64,000 nucleotides of DNA, taken from NCBI GenBank assembly GCA_013398295.1, contig VZSF01008499.1, positions 834,899 through 898,898 on the forward strand. The letters are read 5' to 3'. A model generated the notes under the pieces. That model saw only the letters and a list, made by a program, of their open reading frames with translations. It searched no databases and was not told the origin of the DNA. Source of the DNA: Chionis minor. Lineage: Eukaryota; Chordata; Aves; Charadriiformes; Chionididae. Shown piece by piece: positions 1 through 13,040 of this stretch (within the stretch, counting starts at the first letter, position 1; every line of letters starts with the position of its first letter). The position numbers were made by a program, and so were the translations under genes.

Positions 1-300
1 ATAAACTGTGTCAAAATTATGAAGAGTAACCCCTACTTTGAAAGATGGAGAGACCTGCTGTGGGAGGAATCTGGGCTGTGGATCTCATGCTGACCTTCTA
101 ACCTTCAACTCTAGGAGTTGAGTCTAAAGCTCTGACTTTCAGATACAGCCCTATGTTCAGCATTTCTTGTTACCTAGCTGCTGGCCATTTTATAGTAAAA
201 TGTATTGACAAAAGGCAATTATCACAAGTTGCAGCAAGCAAAATTCCAATTAGTTATAAGAAAAAAAAAAAAAAGGAAAAAGAAAAAAAGAAGTGGGTAA
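1..300. other. unique AT-rich DNA with purine-rich tract
   Basis: No gene is visible in this stretch. The only structure is a purine-rich low-complexity tract at about 259-292, a 14-base A run followed by AAAAAG-type blocks. It lies just left of the first CR1 fragment. The rest looks like ordinary non-coding DNA. Confidence 0.6.
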
Positions 301-489
301 ACTCTGAAACACATTGCCCATAGGAGTTTTGGAATCTTTATCACTACAGGTGTTCAAAATTTATCTGGAAAAAGCCCTGAGAAACCAGATATAAATTTAA
401 GGTTGTTCATCCTTTAATAGGGGAGGGCAGGGTTGCACTAGATGATTTCTGGTGGTTTTGTCTAACCTGAATTATTCTATACTTCTAAG
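301..489 (+). mobile_element. CR1 LINE 3'-end fragment, old
   Basis: This is the 3' end of a chicken-repeat-1 type non-LTR retrotransposon on the plus strand. The matching landmarks, in order, are a GTGTTCAAAATTTATCTGG segment at about 351-369, a GGGTTGCACTAGATGATTTC segment near 430-449 that corresponds to the usual 'ggttggactagatgacctc', and a terminal ATTATTCTATACTTCTA that corresponds to the ATTCTATG-like tail. Many substitutions separate it from the usual avian sequence, so it is an old, dead copy. Being only the last ~190 bases, it carries no coding region. Subfamily was not assigned. Confidence 0.65.
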
Positions 490-654
490 ATGATTTTGTA
501 TCCTTTAGAAGCCACTGATACAACTAAGTCTTCTCAGCTGCTATATAATGAATGTTAGTTCCAAATACATGGTAATGTCTATGCATACATGGATGGTCAG
601 GAGTCAAAGAATTAAGCTTCTTAGCAGGTGACTGTGAGTAGTTAATATAGATTT
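490..654. other. short unique spacer between two CR1 fragments
   Basis: About 165 bases of AT-rich sequence separate two plus-strand CR1 pieces. No reading frame, RNA or repeat is recognisable. The two elements share orientation but are different regions of CR1 (3' end first, reverse-transcriptase region second), so they are two insertions rather than one interrupted copy. Confidence 0.5.
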
Positions 655-1590
655 ACCAAGAGTTTTGCAGACCTGTTTGCCTTCTGTGATAAAATTGCTA
701 GATGTGTGGATGAGCAAACAGCTGTGTATGCTGTCTATCTCAGCTTTAACAAGGCCATTTTGACATCATCTTCCATGGCATCCAAGATGGAACCTCATTT
801 TCTGGGTGGATGCATGATTAGATCAGTGAAAAACTGCCTGGGTCATGAGGGTAGCAGTTAATGGTCTCTACTGGACTTTCAGTTGCAAACGGATTTCCTC
901 AGGGGTCTATCCTCTGAACCCTCCTGCTTTGTATCGTCACCATCCATACCTTGGATGACACAAGACTGCTAGAGCAGAAGATACACTAAAGGACAAGGCA
1001 GCCATTCAGAGGGATTGACTACAGAAGAGGGTAGACACAGAAATCACAGAATTCAAAAAGAACCAACCCTCTGCATCGTTGCAGGCTGGGCACTGCCCGG
1101 GTGGTTAGCAGCTTTGCTGAAAAGGGCATGGGAATCCTGGTAGGTGGCACCCTAAATATGGGTCAGCAGTGTTCCCTGGCAGCAGGTAAAGCTAACAGCA
1201 GGTTGGACTTTATTAAGCAGAACATAGCCAGCTCATCAAGGAAGGTGATTGTTCCCCTTTGCTCAGCACTTGCTAAATCACAGCTGGAATACTACATTGA
1301 GTTTGGAAGTCCCTCTACAAAAGAAGACAGTAATAAAGTGCAGCAAGCTAAGTGGAGTGCCACAAGATGGCCAGGGACTAGAGCACAAGGTACAAGGTGA
1401 GGCTGAGGGAACTTAGTTTTTTCAGCTTGGTAAAGAGAAGGCAGTTTTGCTACTAGCAACTTTCCAATACCTATGATAAAACTGAAAAGATGGAGCCCTC
1501 TTTACAGTGATGCATAATGGGAGGATGAGAAAGAATGGTCAGAAACTAGGAGGGAAGGTTCTGCCCAAATACAGGGAAAGCATTTTTATG
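655..1590 (+). mobile_element. CR1 LINE fragment with degenerate reverse transcriptase
   Basis: This is the middle to C-terminal part of a CR1 ORF2, the endonuclease/reverse-transcriptase protein that copies the element by target-primed reverse transcription. Visible relics are VYLSFNKA at about 732-755, the counterpart of the 'YLDFSKAFD' catalytic-region motif with the first aspartate changed to serine, and FPQGSIL at about 894-914, the counterpart of the 'GVPQGSVLGP' motif. From about 1130 a frame reads LVGGTLNMGQQCSLAAGKAN and KVIVPLCSAL, matching the conserved C-terminal region. Frames shift and stop between these blocks, so no functional enzyme can be made. Homology fades after about 1500, so the right edge is approximate. 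It is an old copy, more diverged than those at 41.3 and 61.5 kb. Confidence 0.85.
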
Positions 1591-4500
1591 CTTTCAAAGT
1601 CTTCTCAATGCCACTCATCCATAATAATTTCTACAGCTTCTCTGACTGAACAAAGAGCCCAGCATAGTGTCCCCACTGCTGCAAAGTACATGGAAATCTG
1701 GCCAGGTTCTTTTCTGTCTTATCCTTCTGTAAAAGCCTGGTTTTGAACACAAAGCTGTCAGCAAAGTTACTCTACCCCTGACTATATCAAGATGCAAATT
1801 AAGGGCTCGTGCAGGGGAGGAAGCTGCATTACAAATATGAGCATGGATTTTTATTGTTCACAGCTGTCTTTATCTCCTCAAAAAAATTCTCTCCCTGCCC
1901 TAAATGTTCGTCATAATAGCTAAGAAATGGAGACTGAATTGCTTTTCAGCTTTAATAAAGAATCTGCAAGTGGAGGAAATAGGTTTTGTCTGCAGTTTCT
2001 GAATTTTTTTAATAGCAAAAATTGCTTCACATAATTCATTTATGTAAATATCCCCATGGAGTAACTGCATCAAACTCCTTGACAACTTAAAACTGCTATG
2101 CTTGTGTTACTGCAAAGCATCCTGCTGCCTGACGGCTTTTGGCAGAAATCTAGTAAACAGACATAACTCAATTACATGAGTTTTAATACAAAATTGAGTT
2201 ATTTTATTCCTAACATTGGTGTTCTATGTGTTTATTAAGCTGTCCTGCTTTTCTTCTGTGTTGATTAAATGGAAGTCAAACTGTAAAAGGAATCATTTGA
2301 GGATATTATGCTGAATTCTCTGCTGATTTAAATTGGCACAGTACCAGGTTTGGTCCAGTAGTTTCAGTAAAGCATCAGAAATTTAGCAATCATGCCTTAT
2401 AGCCTAGGCAACTTATAGCAAATGAGCATAAACCTGAGTGACTAATCAGCAGAATGAAGGACTCAAGTGTTTCTGGTCTGTTTCCTTTGTTGTTTTTTTT
2501 TTTAAACTCTACTTAGTTTATTTCTGAAAACAAATGGTTGAAGAACAAATTGAAATTCTAAGAAAAAGCCTGTATAAACAATTTATTGTGGGTAAAAATA
2601 TCTTTAGAATGAAGAAATATATATTGGAGCTCTAGCAAAAAAAGCGCCATCAACAAATAAAAAATGTTAGTTTCTTTCTACCAATACCTGTATGGCTTTA
2701 GAACTGATTGATGGATGCTGTCACATGCCAAGGATGACAGTGGTGTTTGTGCATTTTATAAATGTTTGTGCATTTATATATATTCCTTTGTCCTTCAGAA
2801 GTCTCATTTTACCCATGCAGACTGTGAGTACCGCACTGGAAACTATACTTTCCTACAGGTTCAGATCAGTCTAGGCTGTTACTGCAGGCAAGAAAACTCT
2901 CCCTGGAAATTTCTGACCAGCCAGGGGAATTTATGAAAACTCACAATGGGCAAGCAATAGCTCTAGCTTCTGAAAAGCTTCTTTCCCTCTCTCCCCTGAT
3001 ATATAGCCCCTGCTACATCTTAAGCATCTAAAAGCAAGATACCACCTTTTAGGCTGCCACTGCTACTTTTGAATGTGAAATGGTCGCTCCCAAACACAGG
3101 AGCGCAGAGGGAGGTGCTGCCTTCCACAGAAGCAAACAAACGCTCATGACCTCCTTCCAGCACCGTGTGCCAGGCTGGCTGAGCAGTTTCTGGCCCTGGT
3201 TAGTCAGGGCTCCTGACTATCATCCCCTGAATGCTGAGGAGCCACGGTCCCACTCAAGGGCAAGGCAACACCTTGTTCCCATGCGGGACTAAATACACAA
3301 TCTGAAAGTTTCCAAGGAATACTTCCAAACTCTGGATCCTACTTTGATGTGAAATTTGGGACTGACCCTTTAAAGAAAGAAACTGACCAAGACATTTCAT
3401 TGTTCTTGTTATGCGTAGCCTTCTGATACTGGGCAGAATAAACTGACTTTTTAGCACAAGGCACCTATGCTCTAGTTGGAGTCAAACACCTAAGTCCCAG
3501 TACAAGCAGAAAAAGCAAACAGGGAATACACGGTGAGAAGAAATTGGACAGTTTCAGGTCCCAGCACTGACAATGGAAATGAACAAAAAGTGGGGGAAAT
3601 TGAAGTTCGATCTGTTATAGCAGGTTTCTATACTAAAAGGAAAGGCAATTCCTAAAACTGAATATTCTAAATTTATGTGGTTGTTTCTATAGTTCATTTG
3701 CTCCGGGGATGACTGCAAACATCTTCCTCTGCCTTTCACACAGATATCAAATATGTAGGCAGCATGTTTTGAAGCAGGGAAGGCAAAGGGAGGTGAGTCC
3801 ACAGAGGAGTTTGACTGCCCTAACCATCAAAGAACCAACATTGCAATTTTGCGGCTTCCCGGATGGGTGGTTGGTGCACAGCACAACATGCTTCAAAACA
3901 AGGCTACGAGGAAGGAGGCTAATTGGTGGGCTAGACTGGGGAGGTCAGCTCTGTCATGTGTCCCAGAGGCCTCTGCCAGTGTTGTCTGCACAGGCAGCAG
4001 GCTGACACGCACTGTCGCATCCCTCCAGTCCGCGCACCTCTTTCTCACAAAAAGCATACAGGGCATACAGGATGGGGAAGGAAAGGATGGCTCCCCCGTG
4101 CCAGGGTGTCACTTGTGGTACAGTCTTGAAACACACATGAAGTGTACACCGGGAAAAAAAAAGGAAGTCCTCCCAGATCTTATAATTTTGGTATAACTGT
4201 AGAAGACTTCAAATTTCTCTTTGATAAACAGTCAGATTTATCAAACCGAAGTAAATGTCCCTTTCCAGATTGAAGATCATGGGTAGCCTCCGAGGAGAAA
4301 AGAGGGATCAGAATATGCAAGAACAGAGATCCAAGGAAGAAAGTTATGTGGGGTCTGAATCAGTATCTCACAAATAGAATATTTGAAGTGTCCATATGCC
4401 AAGATATCAAAGAAAAAGAAAATGACACTTTCTTGGTACTTCTTTTGGGAGATATTAGAGATTTTGTCAAAAGCTGTCAAAAGCTGTTTTAATTGAAATT

Positions 4501-7500
4501 GAGAGGCGGTAGCTGAATGGAGTACTACCTAGAAAGAATACTACTGAACAATCAAGGGCTCTGATATGAGGGGAAAAAAAAAAAGAGTGATAGCTGGTAA
4601 ATTCAAAAATTACACAAAATCAAAATGAGACATATTAAGCCTTTGAATTTTAATTGCTTGCAGTGGCCCAGACTTGTTTAGATTGGTCCTTGTGAAGACA
4701 AAGTTCCACCCTGGGCAGAGAGACAAGAGTTAAGACATTTTGTTGTGGTTGGGTTTTTTTCTTTAAAGGCAGGCAAGATTAAGCACAGTTTGTATAATAC
4801 GGAAGAGAGCCAAAAAGAAAGCTAGATTAAGGGATTTGCAGATGGGCATAGAATAGATAAAACATATACACCTGTAGCAGAGAAATAAGAAAGAATAGAA
4901 GGTAAACAAGTGGGGAGGTAAGTCACAGTACTGTTACACCCTCCATCTCTTGATGAATCATAAAAATCCCATTCAGTGAGGAGGGCAAAGTCTGAGAGCA
5001 CGCTAGTGACAAGGAAAGTAATGACTCTAAGATGGTTACAGGCAGCTATTAACCTTGAAACCTATGACTGCTTTGCACAAATAAAGGACATGAAAACAAG
5101 CACAGAGCAAAGAAAATCTATCCGTTTATGGATTTCCAAAATGTTCTGAATTATAAAAGCACGGTAGGTCTGAACGTAAGCATTAAGGCATCACTTAACA
5201 TGTTTATGTTTTGGTGAGCTGATAGGTATTTAGTTGCATTTGAACTTGGTCCTATTTTGATCCACTGTGAGCATCAGCATGATCCCAAGGTTGTTCCAAC
5301 AATGGATCTACTGATTTTGATCCCAATCAAAAATGGAATTGTCTTGGAGTGGTAAAGAGGGAAAACTGTCTTTGTATGAAGTCTGAATGAAGTCTGAAAA
5401 GTCTGAATTTTTGTTTTTGTTTTATTTTTTGCCAGCAGACAAGCTTGGGTCTGTAAAGACAAGTGAGTACACTGACAAAAGTTTACCACTTAGTTTTCCA
5501 AAATGTAAAAACAAAAAAAAAAAAAGAAAAAAGACAAAAAATTAGACAACAAAATCTGCATTGTTCATTGTAGCACTATTAGTAATTAAAAATGTTTGTG
5601 CATTTTTATGGGAAGGTCCTTCTCGTATTTCATTTGGAAAGATGAGGAAGGTTTGCTTCCTTCATTTTACTGCCCTTTCTGTTTTTGAAAGGCAGTTTTT
5701 GCCAAGCTTAATGCAAGAATATCTGACTGTTCAGAAGAAAGATATTGCCACAGTCTCTGGTTAGTTTCCAGAGTTGTGTATTACTGAGCTTCATCTTTCC
5801 AGAATGAGCAAAACACTGTCTAGTCTTTGTTACGATTTTGTAATAAATCTGTACATTTTTTTTAAATTTGTATGGCACCTTTGTATGGCACCAGCCTACA
5901 ATGTAATTTTCAGCACTGTATCCCAAATCTTTTTTGCACAATACTGTAAAAGACCAGACTAATGGACATGCAGACATTTTTGTTTGCCATCGATTCATAT
6001 TTTTGTTGTACACACTGCTGTACACAGTGGATCATACCCTAATTTTTTTAATGTTCTTCTTATTCAAAGATAAGGCTGACATGCTTAAGGAATCTAGCCA
6101 GAAAAATTACATATTATAATAGTGATTAAAACTCTATTGGTAATCTATTTTCAGTTACTACTCCCAGGAATGTTAAAGCACTTACACAGTAAATGAACAA
6201 TTCCAAGAATTAGACATACAAATAGCCTAGATATCACTGAAAACAGTATATGGATCTGTGGTGAAGCAGCAGTAATCCTGCCTTCATAACCCAAATGGAA
6301 ACCAAATGACTTTGTTGTTGAATACTTGAAATACAATGACTATATAATTTTCTTGGAACAAACATCCTTAGCTTAGGTGATACTCATAACTCTCTTCATC
6401 TCAGTCTTCACATAAATCAAATCTATCCTGCCCTCAGGGATTTTTCAAGACTTTTAACAATATGTAATATTGACATGTTCCTAAGTATTTCTCTCAGATA
6501 CTTGCTAAATTATTGATGTCTGTCAACTCAGTGATTATTTGAAAGAAGTATATTGACATAATGGAATTAAACTCAAAATCCAATTAAGTTTGAAGTCTGT
6601 GTAAAAAAAAGATGTAATAAAAAAATCAAGTGAAACATAATGGGCTTTTAAGGGTGGTCTGGACCACAGCTTGAAGAAGGGCTGCATGAGACAGAACAAT
6701 TTAGCATTTTAAAGGAAATGAATATTTGCTGAATGGTTCACATTGCTCTGAAGGCAGTTGATTGTCATCAACTTCTCTAACAATTAGGGGGTTTTGAGAT
6801 AATTTCAGAATATGTTTTCAGGGTTAATAATAGAATACCCTCTCAATTTTTCCTTTGATGAAATAGTGCTCGTTTCACAGGGCAATCTGACCATGATAAT
6901 GGTTTCCTCTTACTTCTCAATTACATGTTTATATGGAACAGTGAAGAGAATTAATTTTACAGTGAATCTTCAGTTTCCTACAAATACCTGACTGGGAACT
7001 TGTATACAGAGGAGCTGCAGTGATCTAATGAAAGATGTGACGCTAAGGCAGTTTATTTTAACTGGTGCAAGTTTGTCTGTAAACATTTATTAGTTTTGTT
7101 GCATCTCTCTTTACAAAAATGATAACAAAATTCTCTTGCATCCCAGAGAGAAGCAACATCACACCAAGTACTTACTGATTGTGTACAAACTCAGGAGACC
7201 CAATTACAAACAGACTGGTTTTCTGACTGGTTTCTGACAGCTCACAAAACACAGAACATACCGGGGTCCACCGCCTGTCTCACTAACTATTTAAAAGCTG
7301 AACATTTAACTCTGGTGTTTAAAGACCCTAGTTTATTTTAGCATTAGCTCACAGTTTTCTTACAGATGTAGTGTCTCTCCTGGGACCTGGAGTTCAGTGA
7401 GGCACCAAGACTCCCCCGTACAGCACGCAGGGCACTAGGTATCCCAGAAAGATGCAGTTATTTATGGTCACCTTCAGCTCTCCCAACTAGCTAGAAGGAG

Positions 7501-10500
7501 AGTCCCAGATTTCCCCCCACCCCATCCCAAGGGCTGAGGGGACACAGCTCAGTTCACTTGGAGATGGTACTGCAGAGCTGCCCCTTAGACGTTGTCCTCT
7601 GAAAGGCAGTGTCCTCCCACACCACAGAAGAGGACCTTCCTGCAACATGCCAGGAGAGCTCTTTGATCAGTGCTGTAGATTTTTCACAATTAAAATCTAC
7701 TTTCATTTCTAAATACTAGCTTGTTATGAGCAGATATATAATTTACAAAGTTACAAATTTTAGGAAGAGATAACTGGTAGGAAAGATAACAGCATTTTCC
7801 AACTTCAGGCATCTAGTGGGCAGAAAGTGCCAAAAAATACCACATGTAGCAGAATGCAGAACTACTCTTTTTCAAAGCTCTTCAAAACTAATTTCAAAAA
7901 AATCATGATCTACAGATCAATCAAATGGTCTTTGGAAATGAGCATTTTGTTGCAGATTTTAAAAGGTATTTGGCTCCTACATATCTAAAGAGACGGTTTG
8001 CACTTTTATTCGCGTCACAAGTTATGAGTCAACCTGGGTGCTCTCCCAAGCACCAGAGGGAGAGACCACATGCCTGCCCTGAGGTACACGGGGTGAGGGT
8101 GCAGTGAGACTAGGTTTATGCTAGTACTCCTTTCCCTTACTTGAGCCTTTTTCATGTCTGAATTTCCACATGAAAAAGTCAGCAAGATGTGACAGGTGCA
8201 CAAGGCCCAAACTACAATTAAAGTCACTGAAGCCTGGAAAAGCCTGGTATTACAGTATTATTTGAGAACCTGTTTGTCTCTGCTTCTGAAAGATGTAAAA
8301 TGTTTGGATACAGAGTTTTCCAATTCTGATCATTTAAACTTACACAGAAAAGGAGGTTAATGTTGCATAGAAAATGAAAAAATAACCCATTTCTCCAACG
8401 ATTTACAAACATCTGCTCCATGTATTTGCCATCTTGTTGCTTACTGCTTAAATAGGTACCTATTCAATTAATGTAATCACATGTAATGTTTAAATGTTAA
8501 TATATGTTAATATTGCATTCTTAGGACTAGCTTACCTAAAACCTCTATTCCTCTTCTCCCTGAATGTTTGAATTTGTTCCTCATTTAGGTGGAAAGCTTG
8601 GAGGCAGGAATATGTATGTTCTGGCAAATGCAATGTTGATACATACCAGGTGCTACATAATTCAAGCAAAATAAGGCCCCTCTTCTATTTGTTTGTTCTA
8701 ATATACACTGGCTCCATTTTATTGTATTTGTGTACAAACAGATACTCTGTTACGTAGGGTATCAGTCCATTCACATGCAAAGTATGTAACTTTCCAGAAC
8801 ACTTAAGTATTCCCCCAGGAAGAAATCTGAATTGAACTAAAACCAACACACAATCAGTTTACTAGTCACTCGAGCTATTTGGCTTCCTATATGTTATATG
8901 AGTAATGCTACTTTTACCACTTTTACCTGTGGAAAAAGTCTGTCAAAGTAAAACTTCACAGTAGTTTCCATGATTAACACTCATGCACAAATACACTCTC
9001 CACAGTGATTAAATGGAACTGTTGTAGGAATTGTATCAAGCTTGAGAATGTGTACTGGCTAAGAGACATCAGGATGTATTAAGTCATTGAATGTAGTCAT
9101 ATGATCCCTGAAACAGATTATTTCTCCACACTGCAGAAATTACAGTAATAGTATGCAATACAACACAGCTTCACAAGCTGCAATTTTCCCGTATCTTGTT
9201 TTCTTAGCTTTATTCTGAACTATGGCAGAGTGCTTTCACTTCAGTACCTCTGGAAATTAAAGTCAGTAGTTTACAGATGCTTAACCTAAGGTGGCAATTT
9301 GGGAACTTCTCTGAATGATAGCAGGAATAGCAGTGCTGAAATGGCAGAATGGAGAATGCATCATAATATAGGAGCATTACTGATACTTCTAAAAGAAAAA
9401 CACAAAAAAAGAAAATCCAGTAGCACCTGATATACTGTGTCAGAAATTAAGAACCCTGATATTGTTAGCAGTGTCCTGGCCACATACCATAGAACTATAA
9501 AACACTGCACAAGATGAACAAATTAACTGTCTTTCCACTGCATAAAGATGTGCTGTGTTCTTTCCCCCTCCCTCCATACATATCTGAAAGGCCAGAATTG
9601 TCTTGTTACTAAAAAAAGCCTATGTCTTTGGTTTGGAAAAAATACGTGTTAATTAAAATTGCATTCATGAATTCTAGTTCTCCATACTGAAAGTATCTCT
9701 AACTCCTATAGTGTTTATAACCTTACTTTTGGACTCCTGAGTTCACCCTATGAGTCCTGCTACTGTGCGCCACTACACAAAAAAAAAAAAAAGGGCGATT
9801 TTGTAAAGCTTCAGATAACATTCTTTGACACATGAATAATCTGATCCATGTAAATAAAGGCTCTTCTTGAAATCACATTGAAGGTGATCTCTTGTATTTC
9901 AGTTTTTCATATTAGAGTAAGAATTCTTCCTACCCAGACACTGACAAAGCAGTTAACTGGAAAAGAAATTCCCTATCAAATTAATATAGATGTCTGCTTG
10001 GGAAATCTGAGTTACTTTTTGCACTAGAGGACACTTTACGTTTAAAAAGAAACAAAAACAAAAACAAACCCCAAACTTGTTGCAGCATATTCTCATTAGA
10101 AAAAAATGAATTTCAAATTCCCTGTGAAATGAATCATGCTTAACTTACAGAGTCAATTTCAGAAGAATATAACAATAGCACTAATAAACAGCATCAATCC
10201 AAAGCCTATGGCATGAAGCTGAAGAACTGCCTGTGGCTCGTCTGCCAGGCTTAACTGAAAGTAGTTCTAATCCCAGTATTTTATTTCTGTATCCTTGATT
10301 GTACTGCTTTCTAAGTGTGTGATTGTATGGCTCTGCCTATTTTTTTTTCCTTAAAAATTTCTAGGTTTTTTGTATATCAGGTTGCTAGTATTTGGGGACA
10401 GATTTAAACAAAGAAAAACACTGTCATTGGCAGCACAAAACATTCTGGCTGTTCATAGCAAGCTACAGGAAGGATAAGAACTAGTACAGGTTTCCCATTT

Positions 10501-12859
10501 TGAGCAGATAGTGGTATCCTGGTGCATGGAATCAAAGATGCTCAGATCTGTCCTAGCAAAATTCCTGTGTGATGAGTTCATCTCCTACACTCTGTTAAAT
10601 AGTGTGTAATCCATAATGTCAGCAATAAGAAGCAAGAGTTCATATTGAGCATACCCAGCTAAAATAGTATTTTTATAAATGCATATTGTATGCTTATTAA
10701 CACTGTACAAGCTGTTCTACTAAATAGCTTACTCTTTGTACAAACATTACGTTTAGCAAATTGGATAACTTACACTATAGGTGAGCTATTACTAATTGCA
10801 TATAGTGATTTCAGTCTAGAAAAGTAATTGTAAGTGGTAAAAAGAAGATTGTAACTTTACCGTAATGTCCTAAACACAATTCTGACTGCCCCAGGAGAAG
10901 ATTCTTAATCATGTATTTGTCCTATTCATGTTGTATTCCACAGTCCAGGGTCCTCTCTAGCAAAAGAGAAATACATGACCACATCTGGTATTAGCCTCTA
11001 GATATGTTGCAAACATTTCCCTTTCTTTTTCTATCTGAACCTCCTCCACTGACTCAATGTTTCTGAAGAGGCTTTGTTCTATTTATGTTGCTAGAAACAG
11101 TAAGATTTTTTTAAAAAATCAATATTGATGTAACATTATTTCCATTCACCTCTCACCTCTACATTTTGCTCTCTTCCTGAATTAGTTTATTGCTAATTCT
11201 GATGATAAACCACTGGTATTCTCTATAATTTTCAGCTTCACATTTTGAGGCAGAACTTTACAACACTCCAATAAGAAATCAGAAGCTGGAAAGTTAGTGC
11301 TTTTGCCAGATAAGATTCAGCCTTTTCACCAGTTTCAATAACAAGTTATTTCCTCTGCCAGCCTGTACTTTACAGCTTTCCTTTGTATTTCTGCATTTAC
11401 CCCAAGCTGTAACAAAAGCATGTGTGAAACACAGGAACATAAGCATTTGTATGCTTAACTGACTAAAATAAAAGTCAGGCAATAGCTCCTTTTCACATTG
11501 CTCTGCCCAAATTTCCAAACTAGCTGCATTATCAAGAATCAAGGCTTTCACATTAACTCTACTTTTCATAGACTTTGAATATCATCCATCCTGTCAAAGA
11601 CAGCAACTTGCATTTTCCACTGAATTTCATAAGGCTGAATATATAACTTGATAACATGCCAATATTCTGCTCAATTTTGGCTGCAGTACAGTGCAATTAC
11701 TTTTGTAAAGGAAGTACAGTCTGAACTCCCTTCATTTTAGTACAAAGATGCACACAAGCTGTGCACATGAGGTGACAGTCTACTGGACTCAGGGGATGTT
11801 GGAGCAAATCTGAAGGGACTCATTCAATAAGAGTATTAGCTTTCCTGTCACAGACCCGTTAAGATTTTTTCATGAAGTGGATCAGCTGTTGATAAAAAGA
11901 GTACTTTGTAAAGACCATGTTCTCTCACGGTGGTCACGGACATACTTCCTTCCATTGACAGATATAATAGAAATCTATTTTTACTTATGTGTAAGGATAA
12001 AAAGATACTTTCTTGCTTTCTTTTCATTGTAAAACTCACAGACGGTGCAGCTGTACGGTGCAAATTTTCTATTGATGGTCATTTTAGAACACGTATCCCC
12101 CAAGGATGGCAAAACAATGCCATTTTTGAAACCCATTTCCAGTTGGGTTCTCCAGTATTGATACTCTCTTTGCTTGCTTTTTTTTTTTAAATTATTTGAA
12201 GGCAACTACCCACAGAATCCGAATGGTAAGTTGATAAGTAACAAGAGAATGCGATTCATGAAGTGAGACAAAATCTGAACACTTTCTTAAAGCTGCAGGA
12301 GTACCAAACTATCATGCAGGCAACCTGGAAGTAAATTAATAGATTCTGAGGGAAATTCAGCAACCTAGGTCCCAAACTCATTGCTTTTCATACTAACAAA
12401 CATTTCTTCTGCAAAACTAAAATGTTTGTTACATGGAATGAAAAAACCCTGGATGTATTATTTGACAGTGGATATGAAAGACCGTTATGCATACACTGGA
12501 GCTTGAAATAATATTCCCTAGTTGCCTCAGCTTCCCTATGAGCCCGAGCACAACAGTTTCTGGATGGCTGCATAATCAGTGAGTTCGACATATGATGGAT
12601 GGTGAGAGCAAGCTTGTGAAACAGCCGAGATACACAAGGACAACTGACAACCAGTGGGACTCAACTCCTTAAGGCACCGAGATAAAAAGCCATTTTTGAG
12701 ACTGATGGAGTTTTAATTAAAACATGCAGACAAAGTTGGTGCTAGAATTAGTGACGGGGTGGGAAAGAATGTCTAGAGAAGCACAGATTAGATTGGTTCA
12801 CTTTACTTTGCGAGACAAAAGCTGAGCGGTCTTTATAGACAGACTGTCTGATGGGGTTT
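1591..12859. other. gene-free AT-rich region
   Basis: No gene, structural RNA or recognisable transposon is supported in these 11.3 kb. Open frames are short, overlap on both strands and resemble no protein I know. Local structure includes A-rich tracts at about 5511-5530 and 9778-9792, a perfect 13-bp tandem duplication at 5867-5892, and a (CAAAAA)-like stretch at about 10050-10072. A patch of higher G+C at about 7380-7660 contains no CpG cluster and no long frame. At 3744-3792 a 49-bp segment sits between a good pyrimidine-tract acceptor and an AGGTGAGT donor; it could be a non-coding exon, but nothing else supports it. Confidence 0.6.
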
Positions 12860-13040
12860 GTGTAATACCAGGGAAGAAAAGAACTACTGAACTTATATGA
12901 GAATTATGTTCACAGCAGAGGAAAATTTTAAAAAGCCAAAACTTGCTCTACTTAACTTCAGGCTGGAAATCAGAAGGAAGTTTCTTACTGCTAGAGCAGC
13001 AAGGGTATAGAACAGTCCTCCAACCAGAGTTGTGTCAGGC
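12860..13040 (+). mobile_element. possible ancient CR1-like fragment
   Basis: The segment around 12958-13025 reads 'TTCAGGCTGGAAATCAGAAG', then 'AAGTTTCTTACTGCTAGAGC' and 'GAACAGTCCTCCAA'. The same order (hypothetical rewording of 'gctggaaatcaggaagaaatttcttact' and 'ggaacagtcttcc') occurs in the distal coding region of some amniote CR1 subfamilies. The match is short and lacks the diagnostic 3' tail, so this is a tentative call that could also be chance or another old LINE. The boundaries are guesses. Confidence 0.3.

Noticed and set aside
3744..3792. 49-bp segment with good acceptor and AGGTGAGT donor
   Set aside because: Very short, no neighbouring exons, and such pairs are expected several times in 64 kb by chance.
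11294..11569. Minus-strand frame with 'KALILDNA', recalling the DDE transposase motif of pogo/Tigger elements
   Set aside because: Only this short motif fits. The following residues do not align convincingly with the conserved 'LPPNTTS' region, and no terminal inverted repeats are visible. A protein profile search would settle it.
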